64,000 bases of DNA from Turritopsis dohrnii (GCA_027922465.2 BQMF02000616.1:1-64000), one strand, 5' to 3'. Counted from the stretch's first letter, positions 37,744-50,907 are shown. The notes: generated from the letters alone by a model not told the origin. Program-made: numbers and translations.

Positions 37744-38357
37744 TATCAGTTTGGACAAATATTCAATAAACTCAAGATAATATTTACACTTCAAAAGTTG
37801 TCATAAATATATACAAAACCTTTTTAAGTTATAATAATAAAAAATAAAAGTATGCACAATAAAAGTACACATGAGATATATTCTTCTTTTTATGATAATT
37901 TTTTCATGGCCATCATAAATAAAGGCAAAAACATCTTACATTATGATTCTTGTAGCTTCCTCCAGTTATTTATCATTCATTATTCTTGTCAGTGCAAAAA
38001 ACAGAACATAAGATATTATCAGTTTTGTAAGACTGCATCAAAACCATGAACAAAACAAAAAACTTAAAATCAACATAACAACAAGCAAACAGCAGATTGA
38101 AACGATTAAAAGTACATATATTTTTGCATCTCTTAAATGTTAGGTGTTTGTATCAGGACCAAGATCAGTAACTTTTCTGTCTTAAAAAAAGCTAGATTTT
38201 TCGGAAATTAATGAAAAAATGCAACGAATTTTCAAACTTAGTGTTTGTAACAAAAAATTAAAAAAAAACTAGATATTTCTTCCGCTAGTGGTATATAACA
38301 CAAAATAAAGCCAATAAAACAAAATGTTCTTAGCAGAACTGTTCCGATCAAGTCTAA
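37744..38357. other. Space between convergent Harbinger genes
   Basis: AT-rich 3' region with several possible poly(A) signals on both strands. No ORF of note. Confidence 0.5.
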
Positions 38358-39279
38358 CTAATCATCTTTTTTCTTCAACAATAATGCCAGAAACTGCTGC
38401 TGTTGAAGCTGTTGTTGGGCCATAAATTCAAACTGTTTCTGTTGATTTTGTTGTTGTGCTAGAAACATTTGTTGAAATTCATTTCGACGTTCCAATTCAA
38501 TCTTTCTATGCTCTTTATCGGCTTCCATTTTTTCTCGTAAAATAGCAATCGTATCGCCCCCGGAACGTCTCCTTGTACTACTGCTAGGTTCTCCTGAATC
38601 ACTTAGGTCAGCTTTTCTTTTTCTTGTCTCTCGTAAAGACTCCATGGCAGTTTGGCGTATATCAAGCGCCTTCTGCTGTTCTGCATTTGCTTCAATGGTC
38701 TTATTCTGTTTCTCTTCAGCTTTTTTAACCTCTGAGTCAGCACTTAGATCCACTAAATCTTGCAGCAACTGGTCTAACTCTGAAGGCTCCTCCCCACCTT
38801 GACCAGTTGATCTAATCTCAGTGTTGTTCTTTGTTTGGAATTTTTTCATTAATGAAGTACATCGTTCCCTGACACCACGACTTGTTATTGCATAAAAGCC
38901 TTCAAAGCCTGCGAGGTTTGTGGCAATGACTTGCCAAAGGGCACCTCTTTCACGAGAACCACTTTTGAAAGTAAAAATGCCATTTGATGCTACTTCTCTC
39001 AACATTAAAATGTCTTTGTCCTCATTCCACTGCATATTTTCTCTAAATGAAAGAAAAACGTAAGCTTTTGATATGTTAAAAATGCCATCCAACACTTCTC
39101 TTCTGCCTCTGACCACCTGCATGTCTTTTTTTAAAGCCAAACAAAACTGAATTCATAGTTCAGTAAACAACAGAATCTTTAAAAACGTTCATTATACTCA
39201 AATTTTCAAAAACAAAGCAGAAATTAATGAAAATTGCTAATACAACTTACTTTTTCTTCTTAGAATCAATGTTTTCCAT
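38358..39279 (-). CDS. Harbinger Myb/SANT-like accessory protein, two exons
   Basis: Exon 1 is 39279-39251 (ATG, ten codons, Lys-rich) with donor GTAAGT; the acceptor TTTAG lies before exon 2 at 39042-38358. The exons join in frame, giving a protein of about 238 residues. The N-terminal ~85 residues form a Myb/SANT-like DNA-binding domain (ENMQWNEDKDILMLREVA at its start). The middle is acidic. The C-terminus is a long charged helix ending in a Gln-rich stretch. Such proteins bind the TIRs and carry the transposase into the nucleus. The open frame extends upstream of the acceptor, but the splice solution explains the start better. Confidence 0.8.
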
Positions 39280-39471
39280 CTCAAAGTCTATCACGTTTTC
39301 CAGAGAACGTCAAAATGGCCAAAATGGAGTTGTGAACGCAACTTCACGAAACTCGACGCGGTATAAACATTAGAGTCCAGGCCATTTTTCCTCCGGGGAA
39401 ACCCCAAATTAACGTCCGCGTCGTCTTGCTAAAACTCACTATTATGACATATGGGTAGTTTTTTGTGTTTT

Positions 39472-39531
39472 TTACGGTAGCAGCGTAAGCGAATACCGTA
39501 TTAAAACACCCTTGGACTCCTACTACTACTC

Positions 39532-39570
<39 letters not shown>

Positions 39571-40325
39571 CGTCCGAAACGGCAGTTTTTAGCCTACGAT
39601 TTAGAGTATGCGAGTCCCCACTAAAAACTCAATATACATTCTAATGAACGAACGCAGCCTTTTGAATTTTCGAAGGTTTTCAATCACATACATTTAAAAT
39701 ACGTTTTCTTTGATATTTTATCACTTAATTGATGAAGGAATGGATATTAATCAAATAGATCTACATAAAACTGGGACTTTTAGTTACTTTTATGGTACTG
39801 AATCAATGAACTTTGGCACTTGAAAATAGATATGTTTTTCGTGTCAGTAAAGCACAGATCAGACTTTCTTATTACTTTCTACGTTTGTTAGCTATCTGTT
39901 CTGTCTTTGAACATCAAGGTTTTCAAAAATCGAGTTAAAAAAAGGCAGTTATCTGTTTGAATTCATTTTCGGTTTCAAAAAATTATAATTCAAAACATAC
40001 ATTTTTTTTTCGATAAAACGCGTTTTTTTTTTTCTACATAAGCTCTTATAAAAAAAACGTACGTTATAAACAGCTCATGCATGTATAATTCTTTTGTCTT
40101 CTAATAAATTAAATTGCTGGTGTGTTGCGATTAGACCCTATTTACACGAGTTAGTAATTTTAAACATTATAATATCGTTTATGCCTGTTTTCCACCAGTA
40201 AGATATCTCAAGAAATAACGTTTACAGAACGTTTAAGAACTTTAAGTAAAATTTCAAATTTAAAAGTATTCTTGTGGCAAGTACTTTTGCTGCTACCGTT
40301 TTGCGCCATCTGGCTCTTGTTTTAG
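39472..40325 (+). repeat. Microsatellite-bearing repeat family, copy 1
   Basis: It begins TTACGGTAGCAGCG and AAGCGAATACCGTATT, then a CTA-type microsatellite (39526-39568), and ends with GCTGCTACCG and CTGGCTCTTGTTT. The first and last parts contain inverted GGTAGCAGC. Relatives: 54430-54985 (reverse, truncated) and 59598-62185 (with another element inside). No coding capacity. Confidence 0.75.
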
Positions 40326-40399
40326 TAAAAAAACAACTGATTATTTTGTTTCTGTTTGATAGATGTAAACTCTTGTTTGATATTATAGGTTTATAGTAA

Positions 40400-41847
40400 A
40401 TGAATATAATGTCTAAAAAAATTAGTTTAGTGGATGTTATCGATTTTGTAACTAGAAGTGATTCGGAATTATCTGATTTATCAGATGATGAAGAGGATGA
40501 AGTAGAGATCAATCAAAGTAATAAATCTGAAGATCCTGCTGTTATGACTTCTGATGAACATGATTCTGACGATGAAAGTGACGACATTCCTTTAATAAAT
40601 TTAATTAAAAATAAAGCTGCGAATAATAATGACAGCACAACAACTAATTCAACTAATCAATCAAGCCGGAATTATCCTTGGAGAAAACACGACGGACCTA
40701 GAAGTGACCATCACTTCGAAGTTACATTTTCGGATCCTCCAGAAGAATCACCTACACCACTCCAATATTTTAGGATGTTTTTTACAGAGGATGTGTTAGA
40801 CATTATTGTACAAAATACAAATTTGTACAGTGTGCAAAAGTCAGGTGTTTCTGTAAACACTAATAAATATGAAATTAATTCTTTCATTGGTATCCAAATT
40901 TTGATGAGAATAGTGCCATTACCAAACTATAAATGTTATTGGTCGAAACAAACTCGTTTTGCTCCCATTGCTGACGTAATGCCAGTAAATCGATATGAAA
41001 AGTTGAGACAAAATTTGCACTTTGTAGATAATGATCTGGCAAACAATGAAGATGACAAACTTTTCAAAGTCCGACCGATAATCGATGCTGTGAGAAATGA
41101 ATGCATAAAGTTTGAGCCTGAAGAGTACCAGGCAGTTGATGAGTTGATGATCGTATTGCCCATTGTCCTCTATCAGCAAATAAGGATTTGGAAAAGCAAG
41201 GTCGTGGTGCATTAGACTACCGAGTTGATAGCAATTCTGGTATCATAGTTGCTAAATGGGTTGATAACAAAACCGTGCAAGTTGCCTCGAATTATGTTGG
41301 AATCGAGCCAATGGGTACAATAAAACGTTGGGATAAAGCATCCAAATCGTACAAAAATATTCCCTGTCCACAAATCATACTTTCTTACAATAAAAGTATG
41401 GGTGGTGTGGATTTGGTAGATATGCTCATAGCATTATATAAAATAAAATTCAAGACCAAACGTTGGTATGTCAAAATCTTTTGGCACTTGATAGATATTT
41501 GTAAAGTGATTGCATGGAATTTGTATCGGCGTCATTTCGTTCAATATGGCAAACCAAAAAGGCAAATGCAATCTCTGTTATCTTTTTCTGGTGATTTAGC
41601 TAATGCTCTGATCCACGCAAATAAACCGGTAACTGTTGCCAAGCCTGGTCGTCCAACAAAACGTTCAAGCATTGATAACCAACATGGTACACAAAGTAAG
41701 CGTGCAGCAGTTCCAACACCTTGCTCAGAATGTCGCTATCGCTATGATTGGCCAGAAGCTGTGGAGACAAAAAATAGATATCGCTTATGCCAAGCGTACT
41801 CGAGAAACATGTGCACAAAATGTAAATTGCATTTATGTCTTTTGTAA
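40400..41847 (+). pseudogene. piggyBac transposase with internal deletion
   Basis: The acidic N-terminus (SDLSDDEEDEVE) is followed by the family's N-terminal domain (TPLQYFRMFFTEDVLDIIV) and the first catalytic Asp in AVDELMIVL near 41140. The sequence then drops about 100 residues or more, shifts frame near 41190, and resumes with the third catalytic region (MGGVDLVDML near 41403) and the C-terminal cysteine-rich domain (CSECRYRYDW...CTKCKLHLC). The second catalytic Asp is missing, so the protein cannot be active. It lies near the right end of the element in normal orientation. Confidence 0.9.
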
Positions 41848-42254
41848 GACAGAAATTGTTTCAAAACATTTCATAACAAATAAGTTGAACTTTTGATGGA
41901 CAGTTGAACTAGAACATTTGAACTAACTTCGCGAACATTTCCATTCTGTAAATAGTTTCTATAAAGGTTTTCTGGTTTATTTGTTGTATAGTTGCTTTGT
42001 AAACATGCCTAAAAACTTTAAAAAATACTTCATATGAACTTGTTATAGTTAGCAGATAACCATTTTTACCAGGGAAAAAAATTATTTTTTTATTTTTTCT
42101 CCCACTTCTCCAAATGGAGTCATTGCCCAATTTCCCCAATTTGGGCCCAAAATACAAATCATGATGAATTTCAAGTTTTTAGCACCCTAATAACTCAGAA
42201 TTTATACAGAAATAATTTTTTAACAAGGTTTTTCAAAATTCATGGGATAAAGGG

Positions 42255-42560
42255 AGGTTACGCCAGATCGGAACCTGATTATGGAGTTGCGGTCGGTACA
42301 TACCTGATACCCAACGATTTAAAGCTAGGAAATCTCGACAACATCTCTGATTTTTCGACAAAGCTTACCGTTGCGACTCACATCAGTAAACTACCACCAC
42401 CTAAACAACACTTCCTGGGAGGATTTTAGGGTCGCAGAATGGTTTCTTCACACCCTCGTCGTCGTCCTCAGCATCATCATCCTTTTCCAACATCTTCTCT
42501 GGCTAAGCAACACGAAGAAGAAAATCAGGCTCTCATGTGGGTAGGCGGTTGATTAATTTC
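42255..42560 (+). pseudogene. Conserved Polinton gene, 3' part after the piggyBac insertion
   Basis: Homologous to 12543-12891 of Polinton-1, with a stop near 42427 and a duplicated CGTCGTCCTCAGCATCATCA-type simple stretch. It includes the last membrane helix region. Confidence 0.8.
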
Positions 42561-42574
42561 GCTTCTTTTGTATT

Positions 42575-43764
42575 TCAAACCATAGCCCGATGCCTATCAT
42601 ACCAACCCCCCAAAACTACGACTAGCCATGAGTTGTTTGCTATAGCTATGACTCCTTTCTTTGGAAAGTTTAAGAACCTGCTTACAACACTTCCGATGAT
42701 CCCAGGCAATGCAGCTCCAAGTTTGCTTGCAAGTTTTCCAAGAAGACGTTCAAGTGCTTTGAGCTGCGTCTTCAACCATTGTTGAACACCAGCTCTTCCA
42801 GAAGCAGGAAGACTTTCTGGGGTATGAGGAGGAGCGCCACCACCTGTGAGAGTGGTTGCTATCGTTGATATTACCAGCGAAAACGCTGTTAAGATTGAAA
42901 TGATTGTGATCTCTTGCTCTCGAAAGAGGATGCAAAGTTTCTCCCTTAATGTTTTATTCTTGTCGAGGACTTTGAACACCGTCTCTTTGGTTGGCGACCA
43001 CTGGCTAGCACTCCTTGCGGTTACCACTGAGCACCTCTAGTCGCGCTACACGCTCCAGTTTCAAATTGCATTTCAGGATCACTTGTTTCACATAGTTTAT
43101 GTTCTTCTTTTGCCATTTGACTGTCGACTTCGTCCAGTTTTTCTACGTTATTCTCCATTTCCCCACGTATTCGTTTTATTGCTGAAACCCTCTAAGTTCA
43201 CGCAGAGGAAATTCAATCCCTTGCTTGTGTACGATCTCCTCCACATCTAACGTTTTTTGGGTGCCTTTCATCTAATACCTCTTCCACATTTGAGATTTTG
43301 TCGATGACTTGACTGTTATTCAAACTATCCATTTCAGGCTCCGTCGGTACGGTGTTGTCTAGATTCTTGAAACTGTTCATCCACGCATTTAGTGATATCT
43401 CCTTAGGTATCTCAAAACCTATGTTACGAAGATCTTCTTTCCCTAAACTACGCGCTATCGCACCTTCTGATTTGAGTTGTTCATCCCCAGTTGTTAATGC
43501 TTCATTCTTTCCTAGAACGAATAGGTCACGACCTATCCATTTAGAGTAATCCGTATGTAAGGCTTCAGGTGTTTGACCTGTCTGATTAGACAGTTTGTCA
43601 TATAGACCCTTGACCTGACTCGGGAGCACTTGTTACTTGAGCTGCTTAGTAGTTGGACCAGTTGCACTGAACTTAGTGTCTTCTATTTGTGGCACTTCAG
43701 CTACACTGTATGACTGCTCGTCAACAGCATCTTCATCTCTCCTATCCATTTCGAATTTATCCAT
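42575..43764 (-). pseudogene. Coiled-coil membrane protein remnant
   Basis: Homologous to 12859-14109, with several small deletions in the coiled-coil part (around 43020-43260). The amphipathic and C-terminal hydrophobic parts are better preserved (42580-43000). Confidence 0.85.
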
Positions 43765-43780
43765 ATCTCTTATAATAAAT
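43765..43780. promoter_or_regulatory. Bidirectional start motif, Polinton-2 capsid pair
   Basis: ATCTCTTATAATAAAT separates start codons at 43764 (minus) and 43781 (plus), as at 14110-14125 in Polinton-1. Confidence 0.6.
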
Positions 43781-44346
43781 ATGTACGGTATCAGTAACGG
43801 TAGGCGTTGATCGAACAGTTGAGTATCAGTTACGAAGGAAATGTTATTCAAGACATTCAAAATGCGGATGTGATGGAAATTTACAAGGACTATCTGAAAA
43901 AAGCCAGCTGCAAAAGCTCTTGTTCTATTCTTTATTGATCCTGACAAACAAAAACATACGCTATGGATAACACCCATTACTACAACCCAAAATTCATCAA
44001 GGTAGATATTGCCATCGAAGGGGAGCCTAATCAGCTCTTTACACACGGTTTACTTCCAAAAGACATGTATGAGCCGCCATGGAAGTATTTCAGTTTCGAT
44101 AAGGAGTCGGCCATTAGTCCTGCTAACTACTTCGATTCTAATTACTGTCTTTTTATCGACTTTCGAAGTGTTGCCGACAACACTCTACTTGATGCAGGGA
44201 GGTACTTCAAAAACATGTCAGATGGTGTCACACTGCAGATCACCAAAAAAGCTGTTGGTGCGGGAGCCATTCAATGTTACGTATTTGTGCTACTAGATGG
44301 ACAGATTAATTTCGCCAATGCACGCTTCCACATTGTTGCCTACTAA
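43781..44346 (+). pseudogene. Major capsid protein remnant
   Basis: A few start codons, then a piece matching about 14367-14456, then a jump to the last third of the gene (43930-44346, homologous to about 14966-15382). Two internal deletions remove most of both jelly rolls. The C-terminal 127 codons are still open. Confidence 0.85.
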
Positions 44347-44350
44347 AAGA

Positions 44351-44938
44351 ATTGGACCTTGTTAAAGATCCCTGTACGACAATTTTTTCAGGACCGACAG
44401 GCTGTGGAAAGACGGAACTGGTTCTACGCTTACTACAAAATTAGTTCCAGCACCACCTTGACTATATCGTCATTCTCTGTCCTTCCCTCAAATGGAATAC
44501 AGCCTATAAAGACTGTACTATTCTCTGGAAGGTTTTTCTGATCAAACCTACACCCAAACTGGACTTACTATGTTGGATCGAGAGATTCTCCAAGCTCTTG
44601 GCAGGGCAGGAAACCTTGTTCATCATTGATGATTCTATAGATGATGAAATACATAATAAGAGAAGGAGCTCTCTTTTAGGTTTAAGTACCACAGGACGTC
44701 ATCAAAAACAAAGTCTATGGCTTCTCACCCAAGTCTGCACAGCTCTTCCAAGGAAGATCAGACGACAGGCAAAGATGCTATTCACTTGGTATCCTAAGCA
44801 GTTGAGCGACGCCAACTTTATCTGTGAGGAAACAAATGTCATCTTTAAAAACGGCTGGAGTGGCGTCTTCCAACACTTGAAGGATTCAAAACACGCTTAT
44901 GCGACGTGAGTTTCCTTGGAGTTACAAGGTCGTTCAAT
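44351..44938 (+). pseudogene. Packaging ATPase remnant
   Basis: Homologous to 15388-15993. The start ATG has become TTG. Walker A (GPTGCGKT) is kept, a stop follows near 44441, and small deletions occur near 44530 and 44905. The Walker B part is still open (44598-44909). Confidence 0.85.
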
Positions 44939-44989
44939 AAGTAGTTTGTATACTTATTGAATACAGGAAACAACTCTTCATGTATACTA

Positions 44990-45359
44990 TCATAACCTAA
45001 CCAACTCCAACAAAGTGCTCAATAACAGTGTAATCATCATCGTCTGCTACTATCATTGCCCAGTCAAACTTTGTTGCACCCCACTCCTTGCACAGTTTGA
45101 CGATCTCAACATAACCATTGGAAGCTGCCGCTATCATTACAATATTAAAATCAGTCGCGCCCCAATCCTTGCATAGTTTAACAATCTTTATGTGACCCTT
45201 TCTACCTGCTGCTAGCATTGCTTTGTCAAAACCCATGGCACCATACTCCTTTAACAACCTGAAAATCTCAATGTGACCCTTGCAAGCTGCTAAAGCCATT
45301 GCCTCGTCAAAGTCAGTCGCTCCCCACTCCTTGCAGAGTTTGATAATCTCGACGTGAAC
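44990..45359 (-). pseudogene. Ankyrin-like repeat gene, Polinton-2 right end (3' part)
   Basis: Four to five 27-residue repeats on the minus strand. The gene is interrupted at 45359/45360 by a 5.5-kb insertion and resumes at 50908. Confidence 0.8.
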
Positions 45360-48300
45360 CACGGCTGTTTCGTACGCAAAATTAAGATAAAGCGGAACGC
45401 GTATTACTTTCATGAAGTTGATATTAAACATGGTGCACTCAGAAATCATGATCTAGTCCATTTGAACATCTGGTCGAACTTCTCTTTAATCAAAGACTCT
45501 CTGGATATAAAAAACTGTATTTTGTCCTTTCTAATCTTTGGAATACATAATAATCACAGAAGTTTCCCTGGGTTATTAGAAAATTTTACTTGAGAAGCTT
45601 ATAGAGTTTTTTTAAGATTCTCCATAGTAACCCCTTTGGAGATAGACTTTGTACGAAATAAGAACAACCTGGAGTTTTTTAGGCATCAAATATTATGTGA
45701 TGGAGTTGTTAATAGATGTATCAACATTATACAAAGATCTGTGACAGTAGCCATTTTTTTTGTTTGGCAAATAGATCCAGAAGTGGGGAAATGTGTAAAG
45801 TGTGAAGCACATTTTTCAGGATAACAATTTGATACACAGGTAATTTCCTTTAGTAATAATACATACAGCACAGCACATATAAATTAATTTAATGCTGATA
45901 ACTTTCTTCATTGTACTGCGGGTTTGATTTGTTGAGCTTCGGGAGGGTATGTGATATACGTAAGAGTAGATAGGAAGTGCTGATTCATGAGATACCTTAA
46001 TATATCTGACAGGATTTTTGATGTTAATATATCAATTTTTCATTTGTTTGAATGAATGCTCTCTCCACCCTGCTCTCGATAGAAAGCTGATGTCACATTT
46101 TCTTAAAAAATGGGATCATGCGATGTTCCATGATGTGAATTTTTGGACTGATGTTTATATCAGGGCAGTTTTTACGGAGAAAATCCAAAAACTCTAATAT
46201 CAAAATTGCTACAAAACAATTGAAACACAATGGTGTATAAATATTAATTCGAACATGGTCAAAAATAGTAGCCACCCATTGAATCATTTTCGTCAACTGA
46301 CAGTGCCCTGTTGAGTTAAAAATGTTGAGACAGTTGTGCTAAATTTCAAGAAGAGTGTTTCAAATAACTTCATGATCTGATTTGTTATGCAAATGGATGT
46401 TGTTGGTATGCTGTTTGACAACATTAGGAATACTGTTGCATAAAACTTTATGGGTTCTTTTGAACTTAATTAAGAAAATGTTTCTGTGTTATGACTAAGA
46501 ACGAATTCCAAGACAAATCTACCTGAAGTGGTGATATCCTTGACACTGATTTATTTTAAGTCACACCAAGTGATGAAGTACACACACCAATGTTTTCCGG
46601 CGTGTCTATGTTAAGGTCAGGAGATTCTTATTTATCTTATTTTTTATCTTTTATTTATTTCTCTAGATGGCTTATTGCTGGCTGATGATTCATTGTTTGT
46701 TGTCATTATCTGCTACAACTTGTGTAACCTCTTGTTGAAGTATTTCAAGATGATCTTCCAACTCTTGAATATCGATGTTAAGCTGTTGTTTACGTTTCAA
46801 TAGTTCAATAAAATCGCCACAACAAAATTCCCTGTGCAAGCTGCAGATCGATGTCTAATTCATTGTACTGTAAAATGATTCAAGAATGTTGAACAATTTC
46901 GAAAAAACACCTAATGTGAATGTAACACATGAATTTTATGGAAATGCTATCTATCTTTCCTTGGCATACTGAGTGGTGTTATCCAATTTAAAACTGGTCA
47001 CTGATTTCTTTTTAAGACAATACCTAAACATGCAACTAGCTTCTCACTCTTACAGTTTTTTTACTTTTTTTATTTTTTATTTTTGTTTACTGCCATTTAA
47101 TTTATCCTTCCATTTTCTGTTGTATATATTTATTTGCAGCTATATTTTTTGCCTTCTTTTTTGGTGGCCACATCCTTTGTTTAGATTTATCTACTGGAGT
47201 GGTCTCCAGTCTTTATTTCGTCTTATTATATACTTTGTATTTAATTTTTTTTGTGACAAATAATATAAATATTCTATTCTATTCTGTTCTTCAACATGTA
47301 GGGCAATCAGTGTTACCAGGGATATGTTAAAGCGTATCTGGATGCAGAGCGAGATTCGACAAACAAAAATGTTCATTGAATTTCTTTAGTTTTAAGAAAA
47401 CAAAGACGGTCCTATGTGTGTTGTCAAAAATGGCGGCCAAGCGGCATGAAGCGACCAAAATGATAAGTCACATAAAGCCACTTTTTACTTCATCTATACG
47501 TTTTCTGTACAATCTCAGTTCAGATAGACTTTTGTCAAAGAAGCTTTTAGACTTTTAAACAAGATTTAAATTGTATCCTGCCTTATAAGGATGATAAACA
47601 GCCATTTATAGCCTAGCACAGAGCGAAATCTGTTGGTGTTATATCGATGGAAGGAGGAATTCCCTGATATCCTGTAATTGTCAAGGCAAGATAAAGCATT
47701 ACATTTATCAAATCTTGTGAAAATATAATCAGGGAAGGCCACGATCTCCCACGACTTTCATTTTTTTGGGGCATATATCTACACCATTTTCTTTTCGTCT
47801 ATATCTTTTTCCGTCACTTTAATCACGTGACTTTCACTAAATTCTTGTATGTCATGTGATATTATTCTGAACTGCTAGGATACCTGTAATGAAATGGTAG
47901 AAATTTTCTATTTCAAAACAAACGAAAACTCGGTATGAATATCTACTATGTGCAAGAAATCGCTTCGTTTCACTGTGGTTATGGCTGAGTGTGTCACTGA
48001 CACTGGGTGCTTCAGTTTTCCTTACTATGTTTGTCTATTTTCATATGATTTTGCATTTTCAAATGTGGATGTGTTAAGATGAATGTAGACATGAAGTAGT
48101 AAGCTTTTATCTATAAGAAATATGTAGTCATGTTTTTGTTTTTAGATTGTGCATGAAATATTTTAAAAAAATACAAACAATGTTTTTCTAAATTAATTAA
48201 ATGAGTGGCAAGAGAAGACAATGACTGTGTCAGGGACAAAAACAGATATAGCAGAGTTTTGAAAGTATTAGAATTACTGGTGATTAATGTTCTTGCTTAT

Positions 48301-50907
48301 ATAAATCAATGATAAAACTCCTGACTTGATATTGTAATTATTCTTTTATTTGATTCCTCTAATAATCTAAGTGAAGAATGGTAGGCTAGATATGTAGCTA
48401 CCCCTTTTATTGAGGTTTATATATCTGCATTTCAATGCATTCCTTCAATCATCAAGCTTGAGCCATTGTTATTTTACTTGGATGGAATTGAAGACTGTTT
48501 GTTCAATAAACTGAATCTTTTGTAAGCAAATAGTGCGCAGTGGCTGTGTTGATAATCCCAGCTTAATACGATATGTTCAATAAAAGAAAGTTAATTGTTG
48601 TCAAGTCAGATATGATAACTGGCAATGCATGAAAATACAAGATAACGTATAAGAGAGAGAATAGACCTCAATATTATTGCTGAAAAAGTGTTATCAAAGA
48701 GACAAAAATGCTGATTGTGGATGTTTTATTTTTCAGTTATGGGTGAATATATACTTTTGTGTTGATACAAATTGCCTGCACATTACAGAATATATATTCT
48801 CATGTAAAAAATAACAAAAATGCTATTAACCGTCACTTCCTTTAATGAACAAATAAACACATGGTTTCAAACCCATTTTTGCTGTGCCTAGAAAAATTTG
48901 GTTATATTCTCTGAAATGTAGTATGTCTTCTTGTGTATCGTACTGTTTAGTATTATATATTTCATTGTATTTTACATATACATTGTCTATTTTATTTAGT
49001 ATAATAGTTATCTAATAATTTAATTTATTTTATAATAAATATATTTTGAGCATGTTGCATGGAAGAATATAACAAAATTCAGAAACTTTTTTATTATTAT
49101 ATTATATTTTTCCCTTTGAGAACTACACATCATTACTCTAAACCCTTGGTTCTTTGTTCTTTTTGTCTTGTGAGGCATGCTAATCTAGGTTCTAAATTCT
49201 TAATCCTTCTGTTCTTGGTCATTTTTTCAGCTTTTTAGATTTTCAGAGGTTTTTTTTGTTTTTTGTTTTTCCCCATGTTTTTATATTTGCATTCTCTAAG
49301 TATGTAAACTCCTACTAGTTAATTATCAGAGAGGAATTTTAGTTCATTTATATTAGCATACATTTATCTTCTCTGAACGTGCTCGACAGTCAGGATTAAT
49401 TTTACTTTATTTTAAAACCAGTTCAGTTAGCTGATGAATCTGTGAAGGAAGAAACTTAAAGTTCAACGAAAAATAGTTTCCTTCTTTCATCCTTTTATAA
49501 GGACGTTTATATAAGACAAAAAAACACACAAGAAATTTTCACAATATTTCGATTTATTAAAAATCTTTGCCAAGTGTTATGTTTATATTTATATATACAT
49601 GCAGTAGGTCCACATCAGTTTGTACTGCATTTTTCAACGACCTTCTTTACCAAATAAATTATCTTTCTCTATATATCTATCTAACATGGTTTCAAATTCA
49701 TTTTTGTTGAGCCTAACAAAATGCGACTTTTCCTAGTCTTGTAAGTCAATATCAGCTATCTTGAGTTTTAAAATTTTTTTGATCTGTGTTGTCAAAATTA
49801 ATACATCTTTATTTGAAGGTCACATAACTTGTATATTATCTGCAGAGGTCAATTTAGTATATTTGTGGTTATACCAAGCTATTTCCCTCAAAATAAAACA
49901 TGTTTTTTTCAAAGCAGGCGTTCTAAATATACATAAGCTAACGTTTGGGTAATTTTTAAGATGCTGAGCATATTACCCAGTTCCCCTTTACACTTTTTCC
50001 TCTTGATCAAAATCCCAAATCAAAATCTTGTCGCTTTGAACACTATTCCGCGTATAGCTAGGATAAAATACAAGTCAAACAGAAGTTTGCACGATTTATT
50101 TCACGTCTTTTCTTTGGTTGAAAATACGCTTTCAAGCAATTTAATTGGCGAAAAAAAACAATCACATACATTCCTGAAATTCCTGACAACACACATAAAA
50201 CATAGCGAAATCTATCGCTCTGCATCCAGCTACACTTTAACATATTTCTGGTGTTAGTGTACACAGTCTAAAGTAACTACAATTTTTACTGTACATTGTA
50301 GGATGAATGTTGGATAAATCTTCATTAAAGTTGAGCTTAAATACATTATTCAACCTCTCAATGTTGTCACAAACATAACAAAATATTTTCCAGTTATTGT
50401 ACATCCACAAATTCCACAAAGTTTCTTCATAGCATTCTTCAGAATTGAAAATGTACTCATTATGTCAACGAAAAATTGCTGAAGTTTTATCCTCGATAAC
50501 TTTACGATAAAAAATGGCTAGTTAACTAAACTTTTACTGCCAATTTCTGAACCTTTTGAGAACCCAAAAATAAATGTTTGACAACTCAAAAAACTCTTTA
50601 ACATTGTAAAAGACGCATGGTTTTGCACCTCAGTTTTGAACTGTCGTAAAAGGAAGGCCTCTTTAGGGAGTTTAAACTACCTTCAATTTAATCCAAAGTA
50701 CTTTCAGTTTTTAAAATTGATATTCTCTAGGGGCACGTGTTTCCTTATTCATTCGTTAATCTTGAAGTTTCCATTCTAAAATCTTTAGATATGTGCGTTC
50801 AAAACGTTGAAGGTTTCCCTCCCGATTTGTTTACATTTTTTATAACTCGTTCCAGGCCTCCGCAAAAAACGCATAATTTCGTATTATCGCCATTTGAAAC
50901 AGCCGTG
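45360..50907. mobile_element. 5.5-kb insertion with CACGGCTGTTTC ends, type unknown
   Basis: The left end CACGGCTGTTTC is mirrored by GAAACAGCCGTG at the right end, and the split ankyrin-like gene continues on both sides, so the boundaries are firm. Flanks GAAC and GACC could be a mutated 4-bp target duplication. The interior is AT-rich with no transposase, reverse transcriptase or other recognisable gene; short frames at 45354-45593 and 47376-47558 have no clear coding character. An imperfect ~40-bp repeat (ATGGTTTCAAA...TTTTTGTTGAGCC type) occurs near 48860 and 49685. It is probably a non-autonomous DNA transposon or a degenerate larger one. Confidence 0.6.

Larger units (their letters stand above)
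36544..39440. mobile_element. Harbinger (PIF) transposon, apparently complete
   Basis: Terminal inverted repeats share the block GAGTTTTAGCAAGACGACGC and adjoining bases (~28 bp). Flanking ATT triplets at 36541-36543 and 39441-39443 are a 3-bp target duplication. The element carries the two genes usual for the superfamily, a DDE transposase and a Myb/SANT-like protein, on opposite strands and both with open frames. It sits inside the piggyBac element, so it is younger. Confidence 0.9.
34449..42254. mobile_element. piggyBac element, ~7.8 kb with nested insertions
   Basis: The left end is CCCTTTATGCCAT directly after TTAA (34445-34448), which corresponds to an ordinary TTAA in the uninterrupted Polinton-1 gene (12539-12542). 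The right end, read inward, is CCCTTTATCCCAT. The right TTAA has been altered. Inside are a decayed piggyBac transposase (40400-41847), a Helitron, a complete Harbinger element and a microsatellite-bearing repeat. The subterminal text ATGACTCCATATGGCATCAT recurs in part near 36523 and 42110. Confidence 0.85.

Noticed and set aside
39542..39568. CTA tract as poly-leucine or other coding repeat
   Set aside because: It is in a non-coding repeat family and the tract differs in each copy.
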